64,000 bases of DNA from NCBI RefSeq assembly GCF_042680725.1, contig NZ_JBHUEK010000017.1:1-64000 (forward strand), given 5' to 3'. The position numbers and the translations under genes are program-made. Each line of letters begins with the position of its first letter. Position 1 is the first letter of the stretch. Below the pieces are notes generated by a model that made no database searches, had not been told where the DNA came from, and saw nothing but the letters and a program-made list of their open reading frames with translations. Source of the DNA: Ferdinandcohnia salidurans (lineage in GTDB: Bacteria; Bacillota; Bacilli; Bacillales; Bacillaceae_L). Of the stretch, positions 8,171-16,808 are shown piece by piece.

Positions 8171-8198
8171 TAGACGACACTAAATTAGGTTAGGTTCC
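8171..8198 (-). promoter_or_regulatory. Putative autoregulatory ECF promoter
   Basis: Minus strand GGAACCTAA (-35) and CGTCTATTAG (-10), with 17 nt between AAC and CGTC, 23 nt before the sigma gene start. Almost the same -35 and -10 blocks occur before the other ECF gene (25551-25579). Confidence 0.65.
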
Positions 8199-8212
8199 CA
8201 TAAAACATAAAA

Positions 8213-8238
8213 GCGTTAATTCTATTTTGAATTAACGC
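8213..8238 (-). terminator. Perfect 10-bp hairpin of the dispersed repeat family
   Basis: GCGTTAATTC and GAATTAACGC around TATTTT, followed by CACC on the plus strand like other copies. It lies upstream of the sigma promoter, downstream of the lipoprotein gene at 8417, and on the minus strand is followed by TTTTATGTTTTATGG. Confidence 0.55.
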
Positions 8239-8416
8239 ACCTTTATTAGGCGATTACTAAAAATTTTATTAACGGGAGATAATTCTTTTTCAACTCAACT
8301 GCACCGTTCAAAAGAAGCGACTGCACTTGTTTAGCAATGGCAGATTAGTTGAAGAGGAATTTATCTTTTTAAGCATTACAAAACATTTCTAATATCGCTC
8401 ATTAAAACTAATCCAT

Positions 8417-9049
8417 TCACTTGTTATATATTGGTAGATTGGGTGTTTTTATAACACTTCCATCCTTCAACGTCACTTCTGTATAGATTAAAAAAAATGG
8501 TTCATATGAAATCCCTTGTGAATCAGAACCCTTTTGCTTATTTATTATGTTACCGATAGTTTCATTTGTATATTTCCATCCATCTGTATAGTCAGTATCA
8601 GTAAACACTAAGTTTGGACTTTGATCCGACTCCAATCTAAAAGTGTAGAAATCTACCTTCGTAGCATTTTCATACTTTAATAATTCAAATTGAAAATAGT
8701 CGTCATTAATTACATACCAATCATCTTTAATGATATGATCAGAATGCAGCTTATAAATATTGGTTAAATTATCAAAGGTGTTATTATAATCATTTAACCT
8801 GGCAATGGATGACCATCGTATCATTTCCAAGCTCGTTTTTTGCTCAGACAACTTAGTCGTTTCACTTAGATTACTTTCTTTTAAAAGTTTTATCTCCTCA
8901 TCTTTTTCAGAATTAAGCCTTTTCAATTCTAAAATCTCATTCGTTAACAGTTCTTTTTCTTCTTTAAAAGTTACCGAGTCAGTATTAGTGCATCCTGAAA
9001 CAAAAATAAAAATAAACAAGATTAAAATCATTTTATTTTTTATTTTCAT
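8417..9049 (-). CDS. Lipoprotein with coiled coil
   Basis: 210 residues. Signal peptide with lipobox V-S-G-C (Cys at about 20), then a Glu/Lys/Leu coiled coil (residues 30-75), then a beta-rich C-terminal domain ending in IKTPNLPIYNK. Anchored outside the cytoplasmic membrane. Its neighbour at 9177-9698 has the same plan (lipobox, coiled coil, globular domain), so the two may be distant paralogues. Function unknown. Confidence 0.78.
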   Translation of the reverse strand: MKIKNKMILILFIFIFVSGCTNTDSVTFKEEKELLTNEILELKRLNSEKDEEIKLLKESNLSETTKLSEQKTSLEMIRWSSIARLNDYNNTFDNLTNIYKLHSDHIIKDDWYVINDDYFQFELLKYENATKVDFYTFRLESDQSPNLVFTDTDYTDGWKYTNETIGNIINKQKGSDSQGISYEPFFLIYTEVTLKDGSVIKTPNLPIYNK

Positions 9050-9176
9050 AAATATTTCTCCCTTGAAAAATTTCTGATTTTTTGTTTTCTATAAGTTCCT
9101 CATATTAGAGGGTCGGGTGTATAGGTTATCACTCGACTAATTTCCCTAATTAAAGCGACCCTTTTCTATCACAATA

Positions 9177-9698
9177 TTACGTGTCACCCGAGATAATATA
9201 TCTAAATTGTTTTTCTTTGTCATAATAGAAAGCAATTAAGTACTTTCGTTCGCGTTCAGGTTCATTATCATAAAGGTAGTAACCCACTTCCGTGAAATCT
9301 TCATTTGGGTTATAAAACGCAAAATACATAGGTAAATTTGCCAATTCTACTGGAAAGGGTTGAACCTCAACTTCATCGAATAAAACATGGTCATCTGCTA
9401 GTTTAAACTTTAATTGATAATTATTTTCTAATTTATCTAGATTACCTTCATGGATTAGTTTCATAATATATCTTGATTGATGATCTAGAAGTTGTATGTT
9501 TGGGCTTACTTCGTCTAGCTTCTTGTTAAGTAATTCATTCTCACCTTTTAATGTAATTATTTCTTCTTTTAATCTTGTAATTTCCGTTTTTTGTTTGTCT
9601 ATAAGTTCCTCATTATTTGAAGGTGGACTGCTCACATTTTTATTAGAACAACCCGAAATCAGTAATAAAAAACATAAGCCGCCAATTAATTTTTTCAA
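9177..9698 (-). CDS. Lipoprotein with coiled coil
   Basis: About 173 residues from a TTG at 9698, chosen because AAGGGGG lies 6 nt before it and the signal peptide starts there (LKKLIGGLCFLLLISGC). Lipobox I-S-G-C, a coiled coil (residues 35-65, RLKEEIITLKGENELLNKKL) and a globular end. Same plan as the protein at 8417-9049. Function unknown. Confidence 0.75.
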   Translation of the reverse strand: MKKLIGGLCFLLLISGCSNKNVSSPPSNNEELIDKQKTEITRLKEEIITLKGENELLNKKLDEVSPNIQLLDHQSRYIMKLIHEGNLDKLENNYQLKFKLADDHVLFDEVEVQPFPVELANLPMYFAFYNPNEDFTEVGYYLYDNEPERERKYLIAFYYDKEKQFRYIISGDT

Positions 9699-9798
9699 AT
9701 TAATCCCCCTTAATCTATTAGGTGTATTTTCCAACTATAATGGACTACATTCTTCTTCCAACTAACCTGCACCTTTAATAGAATAACCGAAGTACGCA

Positions 9799-9972
9799 TT
9801 AACGTTTTAATTCATCCTCCAGCTCTTTCTCAATTTCTTCATTACTTACTTTTTTTATCTCTTCATCTTTAATATTTAGATGTTTCATTATCAATTTAAG
9901 TTGGTATTTTATAGTCGAAAGGCTGAAGATGACATATAAAATAAATAATATGATTACAATATCCAAAAACAT
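9799..9972 (-). CDS. 57-residue single-pass membrane protein
   Basis: ATG at 9972 directly after GGGGGGATTAG. The translation begins MFLDIVIILFILYVIFSL (membrane segment), followed by a basic stretch and a Lys/Glu-rich tail (DEEIKKVSNEEIEKELEDELKR) to TAA at 9799. Strong ribosome binding site and coding-like charge pattern support it. Function unknown. Confidence 0.7.
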   Translation of the reverse strand: MFLDIVIILFILYVIFSLSTIKYQLKLIMKHLNIKDEEIKKVSNEEIEKELEDELKR

Positions 9973-10059
9973 CTAATCCCCCCTGAGATTACATTCCTTA
10001 GTAACAATTCGTTCTGGGTTTTAATTGTCCTTCTTTTTTCCTCTTCTGAAAACACAAAA

Positions 10060-10084
10060 TGCGATTGCCTGTTTAGCAATCGCA
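10060..10084 (-). terminator. Hairpin of the dispersed repeat family
   Basis: TGCGATTGC-CTGTTTA-GCAATCGCA, perfect 9-bp arms followed by CCCG as in other copies. On the minus strand it is followed by TTTTGTGTTTTC. Placed after the phzF-like gene. Confidence 0.6.
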
Positions 10085-10138
10085 CCCGTAATTTTTAGTA
10101 AGAAAAAGTATTATTCCAAATAGATCAAAGTCTTTCCA

Positions 10139-11002
10139 TTAAATATTTAGTTTACCTTCAATACAAGTTACTGCATGACCACCGATTAAAATTTCACCAT
10201 TATCGGTAAATCGAACTTCAACCTTTCCGTTTCTCCCTACACAAAAACCCTGACTTGCTACATAAGTTTGTTTTCCTATAAGTTTATGTTTTTTAACTAA
10301 TGCTGCCACAGATCCATTTCCACTACCGCACACTGGGTCCTCATCTATTCCTTCGTTAGGGGCAAATGAACGCACTTCAACATCAGGTTCTGTATTTCCG
10401 GAAGTAAGTCCAAATACAGTAACACCTGTTACACCTGATGGAATTAATGTGGCGAGTTCAGCCATGTCAGGTCGTAAGCTTCTTACTTCGTCTGCACTAG
10501 ATAATTGTAGCGTAATCCAAACTGCACCAACATCAATCGTAGCACTAGTTTTAACACTATTTGAACTGACTCCCAAAGCATTTGCAAGTCTATCTACATC
10601 AGCAGATGGTACGCTCTTTACTATTGGCTCAGGTAACGTGAGAAACAGTTTATCTTCATCCACAAAAATAGAAACTAACCCGGTACCACATTCCTGAACT
10701 AAGCGTCCTTCTGTCTTAGGTTTAAAGCCATTTTGAAGCACTGCAAAAGCAGAACCTATCGTTGGGTGTCCCGCGAAAGGAAGTTCACTATTAGGGGTGA
10801 AAATACGCAATCTATAGTCAGCCTGTGGGTCCGATGGCTTGCATACAAAAGTGGTTTCAGATAGGTTCGTCCAGTTTGCGATTGTCTGCATCTCTTCTGT
10901 AGAGAGTTCATTGCCATCGATTATTACAGCAACTGGATTCCCTTTGAATGGAATCTCTGTAAATACATCAACTTGTTGGAATGGAACTTGGTGATTCATC
11001 AT
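10139..11002 (-). CDS. PhzF-family isomerase/epimerase-like protein
   Basis: About 287 residues from the ATG at 11002 (AAAGGGG in front). Family marks: NLSETTF with the probable catalytic Glu near residue 49, AGHPTIGSA near 77-85, and DEDPVCGSGNGSVAA in the second half. PhzF proteins have two similar halves around one active site; those outside phenazine clusters have mostly unknown substrates. Follows the ACT-domain gene by 11 nt, so likely one transcript. Confidence 0.92.
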   Translation of the reverse strand: MMNHQVPFQQVDVFTEIPFKGNPVAVIIDGNELSTEEMQTIANWTNLSETTFVCKPSDPQADYRLRIFTPNSELPFAGHPTIGSAFAVLQNGFKPKTEGRLVQECGTGLVSIFVDEDKLFLTLPEPIVKSVPSADVDRLANALGVSSNSVKTSATIDVGAVWITLQLSSADEVRSLRPDMAELATLIPSGVTGVTVFGLTSGNTEPDVEVRSFAPNEGIDEDPVCGSGNGSVAALVKKHKLIGKQTYVASQGFCVGRNGKVEVRFTDNGEILIGGHAVTCIEGKLNI

Positions 11003-11013
11003 TTTTTCCCCTT

Positions 11014-11400
11014 TCAAAAGTCGCTAAAATTGTGACCATCATTCTCTAATACAACTTTTGCCTTTTCAATTGAATGACTTTTAACAAGTAGGTAATCGGT
11101 ATTAAAGGTTGAAATAGCAAAGATACTGATATTATTTTCGGCTAATGGATTCGCTAATGAAGCTAAAATTCCTGTTAAGCTAAAGTCTAAAACTCCATCA
11201 ATTTTTATGCACTTCCAATCGTTTTCCACATCCATAAATGCTTCATTCAGTGGTAGACATTCAGAGGTACACACGATAGAAAGTTCTTCATCTGTTCGGG
11301 TAATAGAAAATACATCGGAGTTTAATGCCCACACTGGTATTTTTTCAGTTGGAGAAAGTTTCACAACGGAAAAATTTGAATCTAATATTCTTAATTTCAT
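11014..11400 (-). CDS. ACT-domain protein
   Basis: 128 residues from the ATG at 11400 (AAAAGGAGTGCTGTAAAT in front). Marks of the small ACT-domain proteins related to amino-acid sensors: IPVWALNS, ELSIVC, FSLTGILASLANPLAENNISIFAISTFNTDYLLVK. Probably binds an amino acid or similar ligand; paired with phzF in an operon, hinting at a shared small-molecule role (inference). Confidence 0.85.
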   Translation of the reverse strand: MKLRILDSNFSVVKLSPTEKIPVWALNSDVFSITRTDEELSIVCTSECLPLNEAFMDVENDWKCIKIDGVLDFSLTGILASLANPLAENNISIFAISTFNTDYLLVKSHSIEKAKVVLENDGHNFSDF

Positions 11401-11453
11401 ATTTACAGCACTCCTTTTAGGAGTTATTTTACCATTTATTCTCTCAAAATGTT

Positions 11454-11530
11454 GTTTCACTAACTTGCATCGTTTGTTCAATAAGGAATTCAGCAAAAAA
11501 GTACCTTAATCCTTCTTGGATCAACGCACA
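11454..11530 (-). terminator. Dispersed two-hairpin repeat copy within the 11401-11808 gap
   Basis: CACTAACTTGCATCGTTTGTTC, CAGCAAAAAA, then GTACCTTAATCC-TTCTT-GGATCAACGCAC. Here the left arm has drifted (ACCTTA for GCGTA). The copy lies upstream of the ACT gene start rather than directly after a minus-strand stop. The rest of the gap (11531-11808) is AT-rich with no coding signal; it must hold the promoter of the gene at 11809. Confidence 0.5.
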
Positions 11531-11808
11531 CGTTACTATAAGTACATTATTTCACAAACTTTAAACACGTTTTTTTCATAAATTGCTTTTCCAGTGAGTT
11601 AAGCATAGTACAGGAAAGGTTAAAGCTTAAGAAATTTATGCAGTGATGGGCTAATTTTATCCACCCGTCTACACTTTTCTTCAGTAAAGGTGGTCTAATG
11701 AGTTAAAAGTAACAGGCATATAAGTAGGCGATAAAATTATAATAATCTACTTGTAAAATAATTGGAATAAAAGGAAAATTTAGGTTATACTAAAAATAGT
11801 TTTTAAAT

Positions 11809-12819
11809 TTGGTGGTGATTAAAATTAATAGACTAATTCCTTTTTTCATATTTTCCGTTATTGCTGTATTACTTATCGGTTGTTCTAATAAAACAATTGA
11901 AGTTGAATCACCTAAAGATCTAAATATTAAGAACCCCATCATTGTGAAGAATGGCAATCAGGAATTTAAAATTATACCCTTTTATACTCAAGTATTAGAT
12001 TACATAGAAAGCGTTTCAGAAATTGAACAACACGAGAAGATGGAAGAACATTACTATCAAAAAGTTGTCGAACCATTTCAATTAGATACTTTAGGTAAAG
12101 GAGAGGGGTATTGGATAAAGGACCATTATGCTTTTGCAACTCCTAAAAACACTAAAACTTTAGAGGAATTTGTTTATTCTCTAATTAATAATCAAGATGA
12201 AATAAATAAAATAATAGAACAAGCCTTGATTAAATCATCTAATACCCTTCCAGGCGAGAATAAGAGAGTGTATTTATTTCCTCCAAATCCGGATAACATG
12301 GATGGTATCAATTTAATGGGTGGCGTTGCTGGGAACGCAGTTAGTAAGGATGTAATCTTAATAAAGATTGATCCATCTTCATTTAAAGAGGATTTGTTGG
12401 AGTATGCTGTTGCACATGAATATCATCATACTATTTATATGGAGAGCGGAAATGTAAACTGGAATAACACTTTATTAGATTCAATTATTCTCGAAGGAAA
12501 AGCGGACACTTTTGCCAAAAGTCTTTACCCCGATATTACTATACCGTGGATAGAACCTCTTTCAGCACAAAAAGAAAAAGAGGTATGGGAGGATTTGGAA
12601 GAAGATTTATGGTCAATTGACCTTGACCAATCATTATATCGCGATTATTTTGGAAATCCAAACAAGGGAATCCCCCGTTGGACCAACTACAAGATTGGAT
12701 ACCAAATAGTGAATTCCTTTTTAGAAAAGAATCCCACCACCCCGGTCAGAGACTGGACAGTATTACCTGCGGAGGAGATTTTATCAAATAGTAAATATGG
12801 AGATAGGATTTCAAAATAA
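11809..12819 (+). CDS. DUF2268-like metalloprotease-type lipoprotein
   Basis: About 336 residues. Signal peptide with lipobox L-I-G-C, then a domain with the zinc motif HEYHH near residues 203-207 and a downstream ILEGKADTFAKSL, which fits the predicted Zn-dependent DUF2268 family. Expected on the outer face of the membrane. The start is uncertain: a TTG at 11809 has poor spacing, while GGTGGTG at 11810-11816 is well placed for an ATT codon at 11824, with no ATG/GTG at the right distance. Confidence 0.82.
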   Translation: MVVIKINRLIPFFIFSVIAVLLIGCSNKTIEVESPKDLNIKNPIIVKNGNQEFKIIPFYTQVLDYIESVSEIEQHEKMEEHYYQKVVEPFQLDTLGKGEGYWIKDHYAFATPKNTKTLEEFVYSLINNQDEINKIIEQALIKSSNTLPGENKRVYLFPPNPDNMDGINLMGGVAGNAVSKDVILIKIDPSSFKEDLLEYAVAHEYHHTIYMESGNVNWNNTLLDSIILEGKADTFAKSLYPDITIPWIEPLSAQKEKEVWEDLEEDLWSIDLDQSLYRDYFGNPNKGIPRWTNYKIGYQIVNSFLEKNPTTPVRDWTVLPAEEILSNSKYGDRISK

Positions 12820-12904
12820 AAGTTTATTTAGATTCTTGCAAAGGAAGAGACATTCTGACTTTGCTTTTTTGTTTTGCATTTTCTGTCTACTTAATTATAA
12901 AGCT

Positions 12905-12976
12905 GTTTTTTTCTTCTTCTACTATCCTGCCCAGTGAGCTGAATAAGAAAAGCCGCCAAGAATGATTGGCAGCTTG
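12905..12976. repeat. Degenerate dispersed repeat with a changed hairpin
   Basis: TTCTTCTACTATCCTGCCCAGTGAGCTGAATAA, then GCCGCCAA-GAATGA-TTGGCAGC as the second hairpin. The layout matches the repeat family but the stem is unrelated in sequence. Confidence 0.4.
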
Positions 12977-13079
12977 ATCTTTGATTCTTGTCCTCGTTAG
13001 GTCGGATTCAAACTTCTAAATTCGATCTGAAATATTCCTTGTTTCAGAACCCATATTCAGGATTGGGATGACCATTCTA

Positions 13080-14186
13080 TTACTTTTTTACTTTTATTTT
13101 CTCGGGTATGGTTTCCCAGTACATTGGGTCTTCTAAGCCTAGTCGCCAAATCCCGATTCCCCGTAAGTTATATTTTTCTACAAGGTTTAGCTTAAACCGC
13201 AGACTATGGCTATTCTCAAACCATACCTGGTGGCTGTGTTGTTCTTTATCTACGTAACTGAAATGAGGTGTTTGTGAACGGGAGTCCCATAGAACTTTTG
13301 CTTTATATTTTTCTTTCTGATCCATAATCTGTACATAGGAGCTATACTCGGCTTTGTCAGCTGTTGTATCCCAGTCCCATCCATAACCTGCGATACCGAG
13401 TAAAATTTTTGATGGTGGTACTCCCTGGTTCAAAGCATAACGAATCGTTGCTTCTGTCCAATCGACTGATGCTGTTGACCCGGGTGTTGTTCTAGGGTTG
13501 TGTTCATCGTATGTCATAATCATTAATCCATCAGAATATAGACCAAGTTTTTCATAGTCAAACCACGGTGACCAGGGATTAGCGCGGGAATCACCTGTGT
13601 TTGCCGGGACAGAAACCGTAACTTCTTTTCCATCATCATGCAGAGCATCAGACAATTTTTTAATCAGCAGACTAAAGGAATCACGGTCAGTCAAATTCAA
13701 ATTTTCCATGTCAATATTAATACCGTCATAGTTAAACTGAGTCATTTCATTGCGTAGGTTCTCAATAAAAACATTCCGGTTTTTATCGTTATTAAGGACA
13801 TTACTCGCTACCTGCTTGCCCTTCTCCACGGTTTCATAGAAGAGATTATGTACAACCATATATACCTTCAGGTTCTTATCATGGGCACTCTGAATAACCT
13901 TTCTTTTATGATCTGATGTAACGGAATCTATAAGATTGCCTGGACGATTATCATCAAGCTTATACCAGAAAGGTGCAATGCTGCTTAAACTGGCGAATTG
14001 CGAGTCAACTGTAGGTTGAGACCCTGGAAATGTTCCTTCCTGTTCTGTATAGAAACCTAAAACTTCACGAGGAGTTTTATCATTTTTGTGTTCTTCTTTT
14101 CTTTGTAACTGACTACACGATGAAATTAGGATTAAGGCAAGGCTTAAAGAAATGATGGTGATTGACCGATATTTATTCTTCGACAT
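13080..14186 (-). CDS. Glycoside hydrolase family 18 lipoprotein
   Basis: 368 residues. Lipobox I-S-S-C (Cys24), then a GH18 TIM barrel. The catalytic motif is YDGINIDMEN at residues 153-162 (D-G-x-x-x-D-x-E; Glu161 the acid/base). Other marks: MIMTYDEHN, LLGIAGYGWDW and the terminal GIGIWRLGLED. In Bacillus such proteins are cortex-lytic (SleL/YaaH-like) or peptidoglycan N-acetylglucosaminidase-like; no LysM domain is present, so it is a membrane-tethered enzyme acting on peptidoglycan or chitin-like glycans. ATG after AAGGTGTATT. Confidence 0.88.
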   Translation of the reverse strand: MSKNKYRSITIISLSLALILISSCSQLQRKEEHKNDKTPREVLGFYTEQEGTFPGSQPTVDSQFASLSSIAPFWYKLDDNRPGNLIDSVTSDHKRKVIQSAHDKNLKVYMVVHNLFYETVEKGKQVASNVLNNDKNRNVFIENLRNEMTQFNYDGINIDMENLNLTDRDSFSLLIKKLSDALHDDGKEVTVSVPANTGDSRANPWSPWFDYEKLGLYSDGLMIMTYDEHNPRTTPGSTASVDWTEATIRYALNQGVPPSKILLGIAGYGWDWDTTADKAEYSSYVQIMDQKEKYKAKVLWDSRSQTPHFSYVDKEQHSHQVWFENSHSLRFKLNLVEKYNLRGIGIWRLGLEDPMYWETIPEKIKVKK

Positions 14187-14451
14187 AATACACCTTCTTC
14201 TAATTTGTATAGTACTTAAGTTGATAAGAAAAGTTGAATCTTATTCACCGAGTGACTTTCCCCCTTTAAGGATTTCGGGAAAAATAACATCACAACTTAT
14301 TTTTAGTAGTTCGGTTTTGCAGTACAAAAAGCATAAAGAAGGAAAATCTCAACTGAATTAGCAACCAAATTAACATTTAAAATAACATTAAAATTTGCGT
14401 AAAAAACGCTCAGAGCGAAAAACCAGTACAATTTTCTTTCTAAAATAAAAA

Positions 14452-14480
14452 GGCACTTCTCCTTATAAAGGAAGCACCCG
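14452..14480. repeat. Weak hairpin in the 14187-14509 gap
   Basis: CTTCTCCTT-ATA-AAGGAAG with GCACCCGTTAATAAAATAAGG after it, which matches the 3' flank of the dispersed repeat. Otherwise this gap shows no ORF with coding character. Confidence 0.4.
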
Positions 14481-14509
14481 TTAATAAAATAAGGTAATTT
14501 ATTTTGATC

Positions 14510-14674
14510 TTACCAGTGTACTTGAAGCTTCTTACCACTTGGGTCATAAAAGTGGAAATAGGCATGATCATTATCTTCTTTTATATCCTCTACCTTAATA
14601 ATCGGTAAAAATGTCTGGATTGGAGCAAATGCCACTGTCGTACCTGTTGTGGCCATTGGTGATGGGGCCATCAT
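14510..14674 (-). pseudogene. C-terminal remnant of a VOC (glyoxalase-like) protein
   Basis: An ATG at 14674 opens 54 codons; residues TFLPIIKVEDIKEDNDHAY and FHFYDPSGKKLQVHW match the last strand of VOC-family proteins (DPxGxxLxxHW). A complete VOC protein needs about 115-140 residues, and the upstream frame is closed by a TGA 12 nt before the ATG. Likely a gene relic. Confidence 0.5.
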
Positions 14675-14813
14675 TGCTTCAAACCCTCACCTTCCCCTTC
14701 TCCCTGTCTTAAAATGTTCTTCCAACTACGTAATGTCTTATTTGAAGATGATATCAAAAGGTTTATAATAATTTCATATTGTAGGTAAAATCATTACCAA
14801 AGGGGTTATCTGG

Positions 14814-16175
14814 ATGTCTAAGCTGAGAAAAATTAAAGTTAAGTTTGGGAACCTTGCACCTTCCCAAATAATCGTTACCTTTTATTTACTTGCAGTACTA
14901 GTTTCTGTCATTTTATTAAGCCTACCTATCGCTCTAAAACCAGGAGTAGATTGGACATTTGTTGACATATTATTTACAGCTGTTAGTGCAATTAGTGTTA
15001 CTGGACTTGGTGTAGTTTCAACTCCTGATACATTTATTACGGCTGGTATTTTTATCCTCATGTTTATCCTACAATTTGGTGGAATAGGAATTATGACATT
15101 AGGGACTTTTTTCTGGTTACTGGTAGGAAAAAAAATTGGATTAAAAGAAAGAAAACTTATTCAAACTGACCAAAACCAATCCACACTGGCTGGGCTTGTA
15201 AAGCTAATGAAAAATATCTTGTTTATCATAATTGCTATCGAAATATTTGGAGGAACTATTCTAGGTACATATTTTTTATCGTATTATCCTACCTGGCAAG
15301 AAGCATACTTACAAGGTTTTTTTGCATCTGTAAGTGCAACAACAAATGCTGGCTTTGATATTACTGGTCAATCACTCATTCCATTTGCGAACGATTATTT
15401 TGTCCAGTTGATAAATATCATCTTATTAACACTTGGGGCCATCGGATTTCCTGTACTAATCGAAGTAAAAGATTTTATACGGAATAAAAAACCATATAAA
15501 TCACCCCATTTTTCTTTATATACAAAATTAACAACTGTTACATTTTTTTCGTTGATGTTTCTGGGTACAATTTCCATTCTAATTTTGGAAGCACGCCATT
15601 TCTTCGCTGATAAAACATGGCACGAGTCTTTTTTCTATGCATTTTTTCAATCGGCTACAACTAGAAATGGTGGTTTGGCAACCATGGATGTGGGCCAGTT
15701 TTCTGAACCAACACTTCTTGCACTATGTGTTTTAATGTTTGTTGGAGCTTCTCCAAGTTCTGTTGGTGGTGGAGTAAGAACAACAACATTTGCGATTAAT
15801 CTGTTATTTATGTATAACTTTGCAAGAGGGAATAAATCTGTGAAGGTTTTTAGACGAGAAATACACCCTGATGACATATTAAGATCAATGGCTATTATGC
15901 ATACAGCAATATTCCTTTGTTTCATCTCTGTTATGCTGCTAAAAATAACGGAGCCCTTTTCAACAATGGAAATACTATTTGAAGTATGTTCGGCTTTTGG
16001 AACAACTGGTCTATCAATGGGAATAACTTCTGAGTTAAGTGATATTGGAAAAATCATCATTACTCTGTTAATGTTTATTGGACGAATTGGAATTCTTTCT
16101 TTTATATTTATTATTTCTAAAAATGGTAATGAACCGAAATATCACTATCCAAAAGAGCGAGTAATCATTGGGTAA
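14814..16175 (+). CDS. Ktr/Trk-type potassium channel subunit (KtrB/KtrD-like)
   Basis: 453 residues, about ten membrane spans arranged as four pore repeats. The filter sequences are visible: VTGLGV, TTNAGFD, TRNGGL and TTGLSM, each with the conserved Gly. KtrB/KtrD form the membrane part of a K+ uptake system gated by a cytosolic KtrA/KtrC RCK protein. No RCK gene is adjacent, as for B. subtilis ktrD. ATG after AAAGGGGTTATCTGG. A shared terminator separates it from the convergent riboswitch-controlled gene. Confidence 0.93.
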   Translation: MSKLRKIKVKFGNLAPSQIIVTFYLLAVLVSVILLSLPIALKPGVDWTFVDILFTAVSAISVTGLGVVSTPDTFITAGIFILMFILQFGGIGIMTLGTFFWLLVGKKIGLKERKLIQTDQNQSTLAGLVKLMKNILFIIIAIEIFGGTILGTYFLSYYPTWQEAYLQGFFASVSATTNAGFDITGQSLIPFANDYFVQLINIILLTLGAIGFPVLIEVKDFIRNKKPYKSPHFSLYTKLTTVTFFSLMFLGTISILILEARHFFADKTWHESFFYAFFQSATTRNGGLATMDVGQFSEPTLLALCVLMFVGASPSSVGGGVRTTTFAINLLFMYNFARGNKSVKVFRREIHPDDILRSMAIMHTAIFLCFISVMLLKITEPFSTMEILFEVCSAFGTTGLSMGITSELSDIGKIIITLLMFIGRIGILSFIFIISKNGNEPKYHYPKERVIIG

Positions 16176-16180
16176 TTTAA

Positions 16181-16210
16181 AAAGACCTTCTCTAATAGTA
16201 GAAGGTCTTT
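16181..16210. terminator. Bidirectional terminator between convergent genes
   Basis: AAAGACCTTCT-CTAATAGT-AGAAGGTCTTT, 11-bp arms with A-run before and T-run after, between the K+ channel gene and the convergent small gene. Confidence 0.85.
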
Positions 16211-16238
16211 CAAATTGTTATACTAATGTCTTATCATC

Positions 16239-16457
16239 TTAAGAATGGCGTCTTAAAGCCATTCTTAATTCTATTTTAGTCAACCATCGTAGGGTTGGAT
16301 TTTTTTCCTTATCGATAACTTTTAAGTCATTGACAAAGATTTTATGTTGATTCTTTTTTAGCCAATGTTTTAATTCTTCCTTATCCCTACATTGGGTATA
16401 ATATAATTCTCCATTTTTACCTATCGCGTTAATTACAAATCTGCAAATATTCCCCAT
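16239..16457 (-). CDS. 72-residue protein of unknown function under a c-di-AMP riboswitch
   Basis: ATG at 16457 with AAGGGG eight nt upstream. No signal peptide or membrane segment; mixed charge, two Cys (Cys5 and Cys23 or so), aromatic-rich (ELYYTQC, LKHWLKKNQHKIFVND, PTLRWLTKIEL), like a small alpha/beta protein. I do not recognise a family. The aptamer ends 22 nt before the ATG, too close for a separate terminator, so control would act on translation or on the P1 stem next to the Shine-Dalgarno. Known genes with this riboswitch class act in K+ transport or cell-wall metabolism; convergence with a Ktr gene is suggestive. Confidence 0.85.
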   Translation of the reverse strand: MGNICRFVINAIGKNGELYYTQCRDKEELKHWLKKNQHKIFVNDLKVIDKEKNPTLRWLTKIELRMALRRHS

Positions 16458-16478
16458 AATAACCACCCCTTCGCTTTA

Positions 16479-16588
16479 GCCTACGAAGTTAGCTGACGGG
16501 TAGGATGGCGAAAGAGAATCTCATCCCCTCAAATAAGTTTGAGTTAACCCCAAATATTGGTTCCTCCGTTCCCTTTACAGAATTAGGC
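16479..16588 (-). promoter_or_regulatory. ydaO/yuaA-type c-di-AMP riboswitch
   Basis: Read on the minus strand: P1 arm GCCTA (16588-16584), CGGAGGAACCAATATTTGGGG, then CGCCATCCTACCCGTC and AGCTAACTTCGTAGGC (P1 partner). These blocks match the class consensus (GGGGGACCCA..UGGGGUGAAUC and CCCGUCAGCUAACCUCGUAGGC). In known cases ligand binding turns expression off. No intrinsic terminator fits between aptamer and start codon; TTCG before and CGAA after P1 could extend the stem toward the AAGGGG site, so translational control is inferred. Confidence 0.92.
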
Positions 16589-16808
16589 CGAAATATTTCA
16601 TTAAGGTTTTCTTTGCCACTAGAATACTCCGGTTGTTACGAGTTGTAAATACATAAAATCCTCGAAAATACGCCATTTTAAGCATTTTTTTATAAAATAA
16701 CCTCATATCCCTTTATTTTTCTAGATATAACTCATCTTTCCGTAAAATTATAAATAAAACTATTAAACGATCCTACTTTTTAAGTACACTAACTCAATTA
16801 AAAACGCA

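Noticed and set aside
14152..14361. 69-codon plus-strand ORF opposite the start of the GH18 gene
   Set aside because: No ribosome binding site, starts antisense within a clear gene, composition not protein-like.
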